From REEP01 sp964603915 (lineage in GTDB: Bacteria; Pseudomonadota; Alphaproteobacteria; Rhodospirillales; Defluviicoccaceae): DNA of 27,074 nt. The position numbers and the translations under genes are program-made. The stretch covers positions 1 to 27,074 of the forward strand of contig CAZRWU010000023.1 of the NCBI GenBank assembly GCA_964603915.1, written 5' to 3'. Every line of letters begins with the position of its first letter. Position 1 is the first letter of the stretch. The notes under the pieces are model-generated. The model was given only the letters and a program-made list of their open reading frames with translations. It was not told where the DNA came from and did no database searches. Of this stretch, positions 14,705 to 22,943 are shown piece by piece.

Positions 14705-16245
14705 ACCACCGTCTCGCCCGGAACGAACGTCATATCCAGCGCCACCAGCTCCGCGTCCGGCCGCCGCGCGCCGCCGCATGTCACCTGAACCTGCGGCCCG
14801 ACCGAAAAGCCGCTCGCGCCGATGGACTGCCACAGCGTCGTGATCGTCTGGCGCTCCTCGCTCTCCGGGCCGTCGTCCCAGCGCGACACGTCCCACTCGC
14901 CCACGTCCCAGAGCGCCGGAGAGGCGTCGTCAGCCGCTGCATTGGGCGCGGGCAGGAAATCCCGCTGGTAGTCCGTGGCGGCGCTCAGGAGCGCGGAGAA
15001 CGGCGCTAGAGCCCGGAATGTCGCCCGCGCCTGCTGATACGTCTTGTAGCGCCCCGGCCCGCCCATGTGGTCCGGCAGGAGTTGCAGGCGGCAGACGTAG
15101 GGCGCGCCGTTGTCCGCCCCGGCGCCCTCGGCCAGAAACACGTTGCCCGCGCTGTCGCCGAAGTAGAGCCGCCCGTTGTGCAGCCCGACCGATTGCACAT
15201 CCCAGCCGGTGTAGCGCGCCCATGCGCCGGTCTTGAGGTTCGCGACGAACGTCTCGGCCCGGTGCGGAAGCCCGACGAGCAGCATGCTCTCGCGCTCGAC
15301 CTTCTCGATGACGAAAGGCTTCGTCCCGTCCCGCGTCCGCACCGCCCGCCGCCATGACGGATCAATCGCCGCCGTGATCGCCGCGAGCGAGAGCGCCGCG
15401 GGGTCCTTCGTCACGACCTGCGACATGGGCACGATGCCGTCCGCGGTCATCAGCAACAGGTCGCCGCCGAGGCTGACCGTCTGCGTCGAGATCGGCTCGG
15501 ACACGTCGTAGACGCCGACCTTCGCCCATGTCTCCGCGTCGTTCGGGTCCGTGCCCTGGTAGACTGCGACCTCGCCTTCCGTGGTCACGAACACGCAGCG
15601 GTCGTCCATGCCGTCGCCGCTGTCCGAGGACCACGCCGCGCCGAACAGGAGCGCGCCGCCGCGCTTGAACACCGCGCCCATGTTGAACTCGGTCAGCGCG
15701 CCGCCGATCTGGTCCACCGGCAGATACCACGCCTTCATGGTGCCGCCCTGCACGAACCAGAGCCGGCTGCCGTGCATCCAGACATGCGACAGCGCCGAGG
15801 TGGCGACCCCGCTCACGCTCGGCGTGCTCGACCCGTTGATGGCGGTCCAGGTCGCGCCGTCGAAGACGCGCAGGTCGTTCGCGCCGTTCACCATCACGAG
15901 GAACGTGCCGCCCGCCGTGCCGAACTGCGTGTGGCTCCACCGCCCCGAGCTCTGGCCGCTGAACGCGGCGGTAAGCGTCGCGTCCGCGTCGAGCGCCGTC
16001 ACGTCATAGACCGCCGAGGCCGTCGCCGCGAACAGCTTCGGGACCGCGCCGCGGTAGGGAATGACGGACAGGACGGCATCCGAGCCCACGTCCGCCACTT
16101 TCAGCGCGCCCCCGCGCAGGCGAACCGTCGCCTGCATCGGAAACCAGTTGTCCATGATCGACGCGCCGTTGCCGCCGTTCGCCGCCAGGTTCTCGTTTTC
16201 GATCCAGCCCCGGACCGGAGCCGCGAAGCTGTAGGGCCGGCTCAC
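14701..16245 (-). CDS. Tail hub / packaged-DNA stabilization protein (P22 gp10-like)
   Basis: A 514-residue, beta-rich protein with regular WxxG and aromatic-Gly strand ends (for example HSRLWFVQGG-like and LYFGDSAGNVFLAEG), as in P22 gp10 and related tail hub proteins that close the portal channel after packaging. The N-terminus (PVRGWIENENLA, then MDNWFPM) is typical of that group. No signal or enzyme motif is visible. It follows the head-tail adaptor with an ATGA overlap, the order seen in P22 (gp4 then gp10). The family is assigned from pattern and order rather than an exact motif. Confidence 0.72.
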   Translation of the reverse strand: MSRPYSFAAPVRGWIENENLAANGGNGASIMDNWFPMQATVRLRGGALKVADVGSDAVLSVIPYRGAVPKLFAATASAVYDVTALDADATLTAAFSGQSSGRWSHTQFGTAGGTFLVMVNGANDLRVFDGATWTAINGSSTPSVSGVATSALSHVWMHGSRLWFVQGGTMKAWYLPVDQIGGALTEFNMGAVFKRGGALLFGAAWSSDSGDGMDDRCVFVTTEGEVAVYQGTDPNDAETWAKVGVYDVSEPISTQTVSLGGDLLLMTADGIVPMSQVVTKDPAALSLAAITAAIDPSWRRAVRTRDGTKPFVIEKVERESMLLVGLPHRAETFVANLKTGAWARYTGWDVQSVGLHNGRLYFGDSAGNVFLAEGAGADNGAPYVCRLQLLPDHMGGPGRYKTYQQARATFRALAPFSALLSAATDYQRDFLPAPNAAADDASPALWDVGEWDVSRWDDGPESEERQTITTLWQSIGASGFSVGPQVQVTCGGARRPDAELVALDMTFVPGETVV

Positions 16246-16937
16246 GGAATGATCGACCTCGGGTATGCGATCCGCACGTCAGCCGGCATGCGCGCCCGGC
16301 CGATGCGGATCGACCGCGAGCCGCGATCCTCCGAAATCTGCTGCGCCCGCGCCGCGTGATACTCCACCAGCGCCTTTTCGAACGGCAGGCCCTTGTTGCC
16401 CTTCCAGTGCGCCACGATCCCGAGCCGCAGCGTTCGCGCGTCGAGCCGGAACTCGTCGGTATCCGCCGTGAACCGCGTCTTCACCGCGCCTTCCGCGTCC
16501 CGCACGATCAGGCCGGACTGGTAGTAGACCTTCACCGTCTCGCCGTCGCCGAGCGGCGGGAAGAACACGACCTGCCCGCCAAGGATCGTCCAGTTGGCGT
16601 AGGCGGTCGAGTAGTCCCGCACCTGCAATTCCAACCAGTCGTCGTGCGGCACCGGGCCGCAGAGCGGGCCGTCGATTGCCGAGGACCACATCTTCTGGTC
16701 CTTCGGCATCCGCCCATAGTCGGCCGGCATGTCGTATGCGTCCGTCACGCCGTTCCCCGTGATCGTCAGCAACCGCTTGAGCGTGTTCCACTCATGCGCG
16801 CTGGCGATTTCCTCCGCGACCTCGTTCGCCACGTCCGCAAGCTCGACATGCTCCCGCCTTGTCGAGCCGAACACGGCGGAGGGGACGCCTACGCCGAGCT
16901 TCGGCGCAGCCTCGCGGAGAACGTCGAGGATGGTCAT
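16242..16937 (-). CDS. Head-tail adaptor protein (P22 gp4 / T7 gp11-like)
   Basis: A 231-residue protein that would form the ring between portal and tail hub. The N-terminal helical part (about 1-55) ends in AEEIASAHEWNTLKR. A beta domain follows with YDMPADYGRMPKDQKMW, and later VVFFPPLGDGETVKVYYQSG, the usual core of short-tailed phage adaptors. A C-terminal helical stretch (AHWKGNKGLPFEKALVEYHA) packs on the portal in relatives. It overlaps both neighbours by 4 bases, and its position before the gp10-like gene matches P22. Confidence 0.8.
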   Translation of the reverse strand: MTILDVLREAAPKLGVGVPSAVFGSTRREHVELADVANEVAEEIASAHEWNTLKRLLTITGNGVTDAYDMPADYGRMPKDQKMWSSAIDGPLCGPVPHDDWLELQVRDYSTAYANWTILGGQVVFFPPLGDGETVKVYYQSGLIVRDAEGAVKTRFTADTDEFRLDARTLRLGIVAHWKGNKGLPFEKALVEYHAARAQQISEDRGSRSIRIGRARMPADVRIAYPRSIIP

Positions 16938-17515
16938 GCGGCGGCCTTACGGGGCCGCCCGCGGCGGCGGGGTTCGTCGTCGCCCTCTTCCTCATCGTCC
17001 ATGCCGCCCAGGCGGGCTTCCAGCGCCGCCAGCCGGGCCTTGAGGTCTTCGTTCTCCAGCGCCAGCCGGTTCATCGGTGCGGCTTCCTGCGCCGTCTGCA
17101 TGTATGCCTGCGCCTGCGCCGCGAGCTGCCGCCCCTCGGCCCCGAGAACGCGCAGCGTGCTCTCCGGCATGGCGGCGAGCTGTTCCACCGTCGTGACGCC
17201 GAGCGCGTTCAGCTCGGACGCCTTCGCGCGCGTCACGACCGGCCACTCGGACAACGGCGTGCCGGTCTCGCCCGCCTCGTGACGCATCTTGAAGGCCCGA
17301 TACGCCTCCGGGAACCGCTCGGCCCAGGTCCGCGTGTCGTCCATCTGCGTCTGCTTGTCGTAGGTGATGGTCGTTTCGTGCGCCGGGAAGTGCGGATTGA
17401 AGTTGCGATCGTCCAGAATGACTTCGCACATCTCCACATCATCGAAGATCGGCCGCCCGGCTTCCGCCGTCCGCGCCTTGTTCAGCTTGGGCTTGCTGTA
17501 GAAACGAACGTTCAT
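16934..17515 (-). CDS. Protein with HhH-like, coiled-coil and AT-hook-like segments
   Basis: A 193-residue protein. The N-terminal 90 residues (NVRFYSKPKLNKARTA...) belong to a recurring phage family of unknown function. Residues about 97-138 form a helix-hairpin-helix-like segment with LNALGVTTVEQLAAMPE and LGAEGRQL. A short leucine zipper (147-170) and an acidic stretch (172-181) follow. The protein ends in RRRGRPRKAAA, whose RGRP core is an AT-hook, a minor-groove binder. Together these suggest DNA contact during packaging or in the early capsid, but no target is known. AGGAG lies upstream, inside the end of the fusion gene. Confidence 0.7.
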   Translation of the reverse strand: MNVRFYSKPKLNKARTAEAGRPIFDDVEMCEVILDDRNFNPHFPAHETTITYDKQTQMDDTRTWAERFPEAYRAFKMRHEAGETGTPLSEWPVVTRAKASELNALGVTTVEQLAAMPESTLRVLGAEGRQLAAQAQAYMQTAQEAAPMNRLALENEDLKARLAALEARLGGMDDEEEGDDEPRRRGRPRKAAA

Positions 17516-17519
17516 CCGC

Positions 17520-18851
17520 TCAGGCTCCTGTTACGTAGAAGGTGGAATGGACCGCCTCGCAGGCTTCCCATTCGATGCGCCACGGCGCGAACCGCTCGCG
17601 CCACCACGAATGGCCGCGGACGGTCAGGTGCAGCCGTGCCCCGATCGTCGCGCCGAACTCGTCGGGGACCGTCGCGATCTGGAAATAGCAGCGCCCCGCC
17701 GCCGCCATGACATTCGCCAGCACCGTATCCACGTCCTCGGGCGGGATGTGCTCCATTACGTCGGTGCAGAGCCCGCAGTCGCCCCGCAGCGGCAGCGGCT
17801 GCGTCAGGTCCGCGAGCAGGAACGGCAGCGCCCGCGCCTCCGGGTCGCGGCAGTTGTCGGCGAAGTCAACGCACAGGACGCGGAACCCCTCGCCGTGCAG
17901 CCGCAGCGCCGCCCGGCCGGTGCCGCAGCCGAAGTCCACGATCAGCCCGTCAGGTCTGGCGACGCGCAGGAACTCGTCAACCGCGCCCTCGCCGGGGGCC
18001 GTGTCCCGATACGAGCCCAGCGCCCACAGAAGCTGGTATTTCTCCCGCTCCGTCTGGGGCGGGTTGTTCCACATCGCTGGCAACAGCCCGTCGCCGTGGA
18101 CGTGCAGCGTGCAGCCCTCCTCGCGAAGCTGCTCGGCGATGCGAAAGAACGCCTCCGCCTGCAACTTCATCGGCATGGACGCGATGAACGACCGCCCCGC
18201 CCAGTCCACCCGCATTGTCGGGATCGCAGCATTGTGCGGCTGCGGATAGGCGTGCGTCGCCTCCCCGGCGTTCGAGCTGTCGTAGCCGAAGAAATGCAGC
18301 GTCCGGTAGCCCATGGCATAGGCGAGAACCGCGGCCGTGATGCCGACCGACACGCCGCCGCCGATCAGCGTATAACCGCCCGCGGCCACACGCTCGGCCG
18401 GCAACATGTCCTCCAGCCCGGCGAAATTCAGGTGAAACAGCGTCGGCCGTTCCGCCGCCGCAATGGTGCGCGGATGCACATGCGACGCCATCAGATGCCG
18501 CCGCGCCGGGGCAACAAGTCCCGAACTGATCTCCTGCGCGTCGATCATCACTTGCGTACAGTCGATGCCGTGGCGAAGCAGCCATCCGGCCGCGCCGTTG
18601 AGCCCGAACACATCGCCGCCGAGAGCCTTGATTGCCGCCGCGCTTTCCGCCAACGACGGGCCGCCGCCGCAGATGACCGCCACGCCGTCGTGCGGCTCGG
18701 CTGCCATGAACCATGGCAGGCCGAGCGCGGCGTTGGCGCGCACGTTGGCGTCAACCTGTTCCGCGTGCGTGTTCGGCGCGACGATAACCGGAACCGTGAG
18801 CGGCATTGTCGCGTCGGGGTTCTGGTGCTGGATGTAGACGACGGGTTCCAT
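17520..18851 (-). CDS. MptE-like (DUF115) domain fused to SAM-dependent methyltransferase
   Basis: A 443-residue, two-domain protein. Residues about 55-265 match the MptE-like / DUF115 fold, with GGGPSL at 62-67, a LNGAAGWLLRHGI strand-turn, and IGGGVSVGITAAVLAYAMGY at 163-182. Relatives include pterin diphosphokinases and Maf-type sugar transferases. Residues about 300-440 are a class I methyltransferase: DFGCGTG at 306-312 (SAM site), Asp329 at the end of strand 2, and DVMEHIPP at 364-371. No metal-binding or DNA-MTase NPPY motif is seen. GGAGG 3 bases before the ATG supports the start. It follows the capsid-gene terminator. A virion-glycan or nucleotide modification role is inference. Confidence 0.78.
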   Translation of the reverse strand: MEPVVYIQHQNPDATMPLTVPVIVAPNTHAEQVDANVRANAALGLPWFMAAEPHDGVAVICGGGPSLAESAAAIKALGGDVFGLNGAAGWLLRHGIDCTQVMIDAQEISSGLVAPARRHLMASHVHPRTIAAAERPTLFHLNFAGLEDMLPAERVAAGGYTLIGGGVSVGITAAVLAYAMGYRTLHFFGYDSSNAGEATHAYPQPHNAAIPTMRVDWAGRSFIASMPMKLQAEAFFRIAEQLREEGCTLHVHGDGLLPAMWNNPPQTEREKYQLLWALGSYRDTAPGEGAVDEFLRVARPDGLIVDFGCGTGRAALRLHGEGFRVLCVDFADNCRDPEARALPFLLADLTQPLPLRGDCGLCTDVMEHIPPEDVDTVLANVMAAAGRCYFQIATVPDEFGATIGARLHLTVRGHSWWRERFAPWRIEWEACEAVHSTFYVTGA

Positions 18852-18861
18852 TTGCCTCCGC

Positions 18862-18895
18862 GAAAAGAAGCCGGGGCGACCGAAGCCGCCCCGGC
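18862..18895 (-). terminator. Strong intrinsic terminator after capsid/decoration genes
   Basis: On the minus strand an 11-bp G/C stem (GCCGGGGCGGC against GTCGCCCCGGC, one G-U pair) closes on a TTCG tetraloop and is followed at once by TTCTTTTC. This is the clearest terminator in the window. It is oriented only for minus-strand transcription, 22 bases after the decoration-protein stop and just before the ribosome binding site of the fusion gene. Confidence 0.85.
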
Positions 18896-18917
18896 CGATG
18901 CGTCAGGTGATGCGGCC

Positions 18918-19442
18918 CTATGTAATACGACCCTGAAGGTGCGGCCGGGAAACCATCAGCACGACCTTGCCGCCGTTGTTGGTGGTGGTCGTGGCCGACG
19001 CCACGATGGCGACGCGCGCCCCCTGGATTTCCTTGAGGGACGAGCTGGCGGCGATCAGCGCCGTGGTCGAGATGCCTACCGCGATCCCGGCCGCCATGCT
19101 GACCGTCTTGGTCTTGTTCGCGATGGCGAGGCCGCCGATCTGATACCAGCCGTAGCAGTCCGCGACGGTCGCCGCGGTCGCAAAGGCGAGGTTCATCGGC
19201 ACGCCGGCGCCAGCGACGGCGCGCGTGGTGGCGAAGGTCGTGCCCTGATAGGTCACGGGATCGCCGGCCACGGTGTTCGCCACGCCGAGGAGATAGATGA
19301 ACTCCCCCTCGCCGTAGGTCGGATCGTAGAAGCGCCGCACGGTCCCGAGCGGGACCATGGCGACGGTATCGACCGAACCGGGGCAGGACATGCCGAGAAC
19401 GTTCTCGGCATACTTCCAGTCGGCCGTTGCGGGAACGGTCAT
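18918..19442 (-). CDS. Probable capsid decoration / head protein
   Basis: A 174-residue, Ala/Val/Thr-rich beta protein with few charges, no signal peptide and no enzyme motif. It lies directly after the major capsid gene, with GAGGAG and a 7-9 base spacing before its ATG, and shares the same terminator. Proteins of this size and composition in this place often bind the capsid outside as cement or decoration proteins. A GLTVSMAAGIAVG-like run (here NKTKTVSMAAGIAVG) is typical of phage head-stabilising proteins. The role is inferred mainly from position and composition. Confidence 0.6.
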   Translation of the reverse strand: MTVPATADWKYAENVLGMSCPGSVDTVAMVPLGTVRRFYDPTYGEGEFIYLLGVANTVAGDPVTYQGTTFATTRAVAGAGVPMNLAFATAATVADCYGWYQIGGLAIANKTKTVSMAAGIAVGISTTALIAASSSLKEIQGARVAIVASATTTTNNGGKVVLMVSRPHLQGRIT

Positions 19443-19454
19443 GGTCGTTGCTCC

Positions 19455-20465
19455 TCAGCTCGAGATGTTGCTGTCATACAGCTTGGTCTGGTGGATCGGC
19501 TTGAAGACGCAAAGCTCGCCGGTCCAGCCCAGATGCTGCACGATCGCGTCCTGGTTGATCGGCGACTGACGGCCGCCCCAGGGCTTGAAGTTGCGATCCG
19601 GGTGATACCGGATTTCCAGCCCGTCGAAGTCGAGGAAGTAGGACACGTTCGCCGGCATGTTGGTGCCGATGCCGCCTTCCAGAACGACCTCCAGCTTTTT
19701 CCCGGCGCCGGCGAACCGGAGCGACGGGAAGCCGAGCTGCGCGATAGGGCCGTCATCGGTGATGCGCTGGATCGCCGCGAGCGCCGCCGAGAAGGCGGTA
19801 TAATGCTCGGCCGAGGCCAGGATCGCCGAGGGACCGTCCTTGCCGCGCGACGTGTCGATCACGACCTTCTCGTAAATCTGGCGCGCCGTGTCCTTGGTGA
19901 ACTGCGTACCGATCGCGGCGAAGTCGGATTGGATGTCGCGCTCGTTGGTCTGCCACCACGCGTTCGACCGCGAGATGCCGCCATAGGTGCCGGAGGTCGG
20001 GTCGGTCGGGATGGCCGCCTGAAAGCCGACCAGCTCCTTGCCCGACGTGCCGGTGCCGTTCGAGTGAAGGGCACGAGCGAACTCGTTCTTCATCTCGATC
20101 TGGGCACTCTCGACCGCCGAAGCGATCACGTCCTTGAGCTGGTTGCGCCCGCTGTTCTGGCGGATTTCGTCGCCGTTGAGCGAGGCCGAGACGTTCAGGT
20201 TCTTCGGCGTGAACTCCGCGTCGCGGATGGTCTCGGCGGGCTGCGGGTTCAGGAAGTCATACCCGTAATACCACGTCGCCGTGTCGGCGAGCTGATACCG
20301 GAGACGATACCGGATGGTCGGGCCGCTGTAGGTCTTGAACCGGCCGCGCGCCTTGAGCACGGCGGTGATGACGTTGCTGTCCGAAACCAGGTCCTGCGTT
20401 TCCGAGGACCGGTCCTCAAGCGCCAGCGAGAACGCCTGAGACAGCTTGTCCGTCGAGATGGGCAT
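19455..20465 (-). CDS. Major capsid protein
   Basis: A 336-residue protein that forms the icosahedral shell, probably with the HK97 fold. Diagnostic stretches are IRYRLRYQLADTATWYYGYD (about 52-71), a helical IEMKNEFARALHSNGTGTSG and VGFQAAIPTDPTSGTYGG, followed by the SNAWW segment, all typical of a capsid family of short-tailed and related phages. It lies right after the scaffold, as in P22. The start chosen is ATG at 20465, because GAGGAG at 20474-20479 is 8 bases away. The GTG at 20474 would overlap that site. Strong ribosome binding and the downstream terminator fit very high expression. Confidence 0.86.
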   Translation of the reverse strand: MPISTDKLSQAFSLALEDRSSETQDLVSDSNVITAVLKARGRFKTYSGPTIRYRLRYQLADTATWYYGYDFLNPQPAETIRDAEFTPKNLNVSASLNGDEIRQNSGRNQLKDVIASAVESAQIEMKNEFARALHSNGTGTSGKELVGFQAAIPTDPTSGTYGGISRSNAWWQTNERDIQSDFAAIGTQFTKDTARQIYEKVVIDTSRGKDGPSAILASAEHYTAFSAALAAIQRITDDGPIAQLGFPSLRFAGAGKKLEVVLEGGIGTNMPANVSYFLDFDGLEIRYHPDRNFKPWGGRQSPINQDAIVQHLGWTGELCVFKPIHQTKLYDSNISS

Positions 20466-20473
20466 TGTTGCCA

Positions 20474-20479
20474 CTCCTC
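20474..20479 (-). promoter_or_regulatory. Ribosome binding site that fixes the major capsid start
   Basis: GAGGAG on the minus strand lies 8 bases before ATG 20465, an ideal spacing. The alternative GTG at 20474 shares its first base with this site and therefore cannot use it. The same site is the strongest in the late region, in keeping with the most abundant virion protein. Confidence 0.75.
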
Positions 20480-20503
20480 AATGGGTTGCTGATTGGGGCA
20501 GCC

Positions 20504-21493
20504 TCAAATGCCGACCTGCTGTAAGGCCCATTCGATGCTGTCCCTGCGGTCAGGCGGGGGCGTTCTCTGCGCCGGGTTCGAGCCGGGCGAAGGCGCTCCG
20601 CTTACTGACAGGTTCGCCGCCGGCTTGCGAGGCTGCGGCGGCGGAACCTGCTCTTGCGCCACGACGGGCGCGGGGGCGGGCGCGGGTTTGAGCCGCTCCG
20701 CCTTGTCATATGCGTCCTCAAGCGAGGTCGCAAATCCGGTCTTGAGCATCGCGGCGATATCGCCCGAAAGCTCATCGAAGCGCGGGTGGCTGCCAGCGAA
20801 TTTCGTCACGAAATCCGTAATTTGCGACTGCCGCTGCTGCTCGAATGTCTGACTGACCGTGCCGACCTGCGACTTGAGCGCATGAAGCTCCTGCCGCAGC
20901 CCGTCGATTACCGCGTCCCGCTCTGGCGCGGGCTGGCCGAGCGCCTTCGCCGCCACGTCGCGAAACGAGATGCCGAGGCCCTGGCAGATGTGCTCGAAAC
21001 CGGCCGCCGGGTCGCGCCGGATCATGTTCTCGGCGCTGATGTAGCCGTTCAGCACGTCCGGCAGGCTCACGCCCTGCCGCTCGGCCATCTCCATGTGCTG
21101 CCGCAGCGGCTCGTACCGCTGGCGGTACTGGTTCAGCCCGCTCTCCAGCTCGCCCACGCGCCGCGACACGGCCGCGCGGAGGGACGGGTCCGCAGCGCCC
21201 CAGAGCGCGCGCTCGGCGGGCGAGAGGTTCAGCCCGACCTCGGGCACGGGCTCGGCCTTCGCCGGCTCCTGCGCGGCCTCCTGCGGCGCGTCGGCAGGCT
21301 CCTGGGGCTCCTCGACCGGCTTCGCCGCGAAGCGGCCGTGCTCGTCTCGGTTCGGGCCTTCCTCTGCCGGCGGTTCCGCGGCCGCCTCAACAGGCGCTTC
21401 GTCCAGAACGGGGGCGTCCATGCCCTCGTCTTCGAAGTCCGCGTCCGTGATGCCGGCGCGCGCGAAAACGTCCTGCTCGACAGGTTCGGTCAT
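20504..21493 (-). CDS. Capsid scaffolding protein
   Basis: A 329-residue protein. The first 85 residues are very acidic and disordered (Glu/Asp/Pro/Ala), followed by a helical core (about 90-250) with SPAERALWGAADPSLRAAVS, QYRQRYEPLRQHMEMAE and a coiled coil near 198-225, then a Pro-rich linker and a short terminal helix with SIEWALQQVG. This is the usual plan of phage scaffolds that direct capsid assembly and leave before packaging. It lies between the Cys-containing small gene and the capsid gene. A good AGAGGA site precedes the ATG. No protease domain is visible. Confidence 0.82.
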   Translation of the reverse strand: MTEPVEQDVFARAGITDADFEDEGMDAPVLDEAPVEAAAEPPAEEGPNRDEHGRFAAKPVEEPQEPADAPQEAAQEPAKAEPVPEVGLNLSPAERALWGAADPSLRAAVSRRVGELESGLNQYRQRYEPLRQHMEMAERQGVSLPDVLNGYISAENMIRRDPAAGFEHICQGLGISFRDVAAKALGQPAPERDAVIDGLRQELHALKSQVGTVSQTFEQQRQSQITDFVTKFAGSHPRFDELSGDIAAMLKTGFATSLEDAYDKAERLKPAPAPAPVVAQEQVPPPQPRKPAANLSVSGAPSPGSNPAQRTPPPDRRDSIEWALQQVGI

Positions 21494-21511
21494 CCTCGTC
21501 CTCTCAGAAAA

Positions 21512-21850
21512 TCAGTCCGAAAGCTCGTCCCAGAGCCCCGTGCGCTTCATCGCGCCGACGACGGCCGCTTCCCGCGCCTTCGCGTCGCCCACGCGCGGCG
21601 GCGGCGAGGCCATCGGCCCGTCGTTCCCGACCTCGATGACGCCCGCAGCCTTGTAGGTCCGCCGCAGCGCGCTCTTGCTGTCGTACATCTGCCCGTCGAG
21701 CATGGACTGGATCGGGTCCATCCCGTCGCGGTTCAGGAGCGGCAGCGGGAAATCGCCCCGAGCCACACGCTTCGGCTGCCAGCACTCCGCCGGCCAATCG
21801 GACGGCGGATGCCAGCCGCGGCAGGTTTTGCAGTAGCGTTCACGCGCCAT
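21512..21850 (-). CDS. Small Cys/His (zinc-ribbon-like) phage protein
   Basis: A 112-residue protein. Cys7, Cys10, His14 and Cys23 (CKTCRGWHPPSDWPAEC) could hold one zinc. Residues about 45-77 carry the conserved MLDGQMYDSKSALRR and TYKAAGVIEVGND segments seen in unnamed phage head-region genes. The rest is low-complexity and helical. Function is unknown; a packaging or head-assembly accessory role is suggested by its place between portal and scaffold. It overlaps the upstream gene by 11 bases and lacks a clear ribosome binding site, so it probably depends on coupled translation. Confidence 0.68.
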   Translation of the reverse strand: MARERYCKTCRGWHPPSDWPAECWQPKRVARGDFPLPLLNRDGMDPIQSMLDGQMYDSKSALRRTYKAAGVIEVGNDGPMASPPPRVGDAKAREAAVVGAMKRTGLWDELSD

Positions 21851-22943
21851 CCAGAAACTGCTCCATGAACGCGACGAAATCCGCTTCGAGCTCCGACAGA
21901 TCGTCGGGCTTCGGCTCTTTCGGCTTGGCCTTCGGCTTCATCGCCTCCGCGACCGCAGCGACCGCTTCCGGCTTCGGCTCGCGCTTCGGCTTAGCCGGCT
22001 CGGCCAGAACGTCGGGAATGTCCGCCGTCGTCGCGATGTAGTCCGGCGGCGCTTCCTCTTCGTCGTCGTCGCTGCTGCCGACGTACTGCGCCGTTACGGC
22101 AGGCCCGCGCCGCCGGGTGCTGCTGCCGCCCCCGCCGCCATGCCGTCGCGCCGGCGGCGCTTCCGGCTCCGGTTCCGGCGCTCCGACCGTCCCCGAGCCC
22201 GCGAACGTGTCCGCGCCGCTCTCCTGCGCCGCCATCGTGCCGGTGATCGGCTCGGGGCCTTCGTCTTCCTCGCCTTCCGTGATCTCGACCGCGATCAAGC
22301 CCGCGGCAACGTCCGATCCGCTCGCCGCCACCTCGTCCCACAGCACTGTAGCCGAGGTCGAGCCGTCGCGGCTCTGGATCGCCTGCGTGAGCGAACCGGA
22401 GCCTCCGGTTTCGCCCGTCGCGCCGAACCGCTCCCAGACCTCAGTCCAGCCCGTGCCGACCGCCAGCGTCGCGTTTTCGCCCGCCCCTTTGACGTATACG
22501 GCGGAGTAGACCCGCGAGGTCGCCAGCGGGGCCTGGTCGAGATCGAAGCTAAGCGACCCACTGGCATTGCCGCGGTCAGCCTGCCCCAGCGCGCGGAAGC
22601 CGATCACGTCATCGGCGGACAACTCGACCACCACCGCGACCGCGCCGTCGTTGTTGGGCGACCCGGAGACCGTCACCGCCATGGACGACGGCGAGCCGCC
22701 CACCTGCGCCGACCACAGGCCGATGGCGGCGACGCGCGACCCCTGCGTGCGCCAGTGGATATGCCGCAGCGTCCACGTCAGACCGCCGCCGGAAACCGTG
22801 ATCTTGCCGGTCGGGTCGCCGGTTTCGGTGAAGCTCGCGCCGCCGAAGCACAGGAGCGTGCTGTTCGCCGCGGGCGTGAAGCTGCTCGTGACCCCGCTCG
22901 GAATGTTCGCGACGCCGTCGCGGAAAGTGGCGCTGAAAGCCAT
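21840..22943 (-). CDS. Virion-surface-like beta protein with charged C-terminal tail
   Basis: A 367-residue protein. Residues about 1-225 form a beta-rich domain (FRDGVANIPSGVTSSFTP, then WTLRHIHWRTQGSRVAAIGLWSA) of the kind found on phage tail and surface proteins. About residues 235-255 carry GTMAAQESGADTFAGSG, a short motif that recurs in phage structural proteins. A Gly-rich run with His/Arg, an acidic patch, a Lys/Pro/Glu-rich tail and a final helix (ELEADFVAFMEQFLDG) follow. The position between portal and scaffold is unusual for a fibre-like protein. The start at 22943 forms TGATG; the frame to 23147 is shadow. Confidence 0.6.
   Translation of the reverse strand: MAFSATFRDGVANIPSGVTSSFTPAANSTLLCFGGASFTETGDPTGKITVSGGGLTWTLRHIHWRTQGSRVAAIGLWSAQVGGSPSSMAVTVSGSPNNDGAVAVVVELSADDVIGFRALGQADRGNASGSLSFDLDQAPLATSRVYSAVYVKGAGENATLAVGTGWTEVWERFGATGETGGSGSLTQAIQSRDGSTSATVLWDEVAASGSDVAAGLIAVEITEGEEDEGPEPITGTMAAQESGADTFAGSGTVGAPEPEPEAPPARRHGGGGGSSTRRRGPAVTAQYVGSSDDDEEEAPPDYIATTADIPDVLAEPAKPKREPKPEAVAAVAEAMKPKAKPKEPKPDDLSELEADFVAFMEQFLDGA

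Noticed and set aside
20466..20474. GTG start adding three residues to the major capsid protein
   Set aside because: The GTG overlaps the ribosome binding site; ATG 20465 has ideal spacing.
17547..20492. Very long plus-strand open frame (981 codons) opposite the fusion, decoration and capsid genes
   Set aside because: It is Arg-rich with no recognisable domain, runs antisense to three well-supported genes and through a terminator. Long antisense frames are expected at this G/C content.
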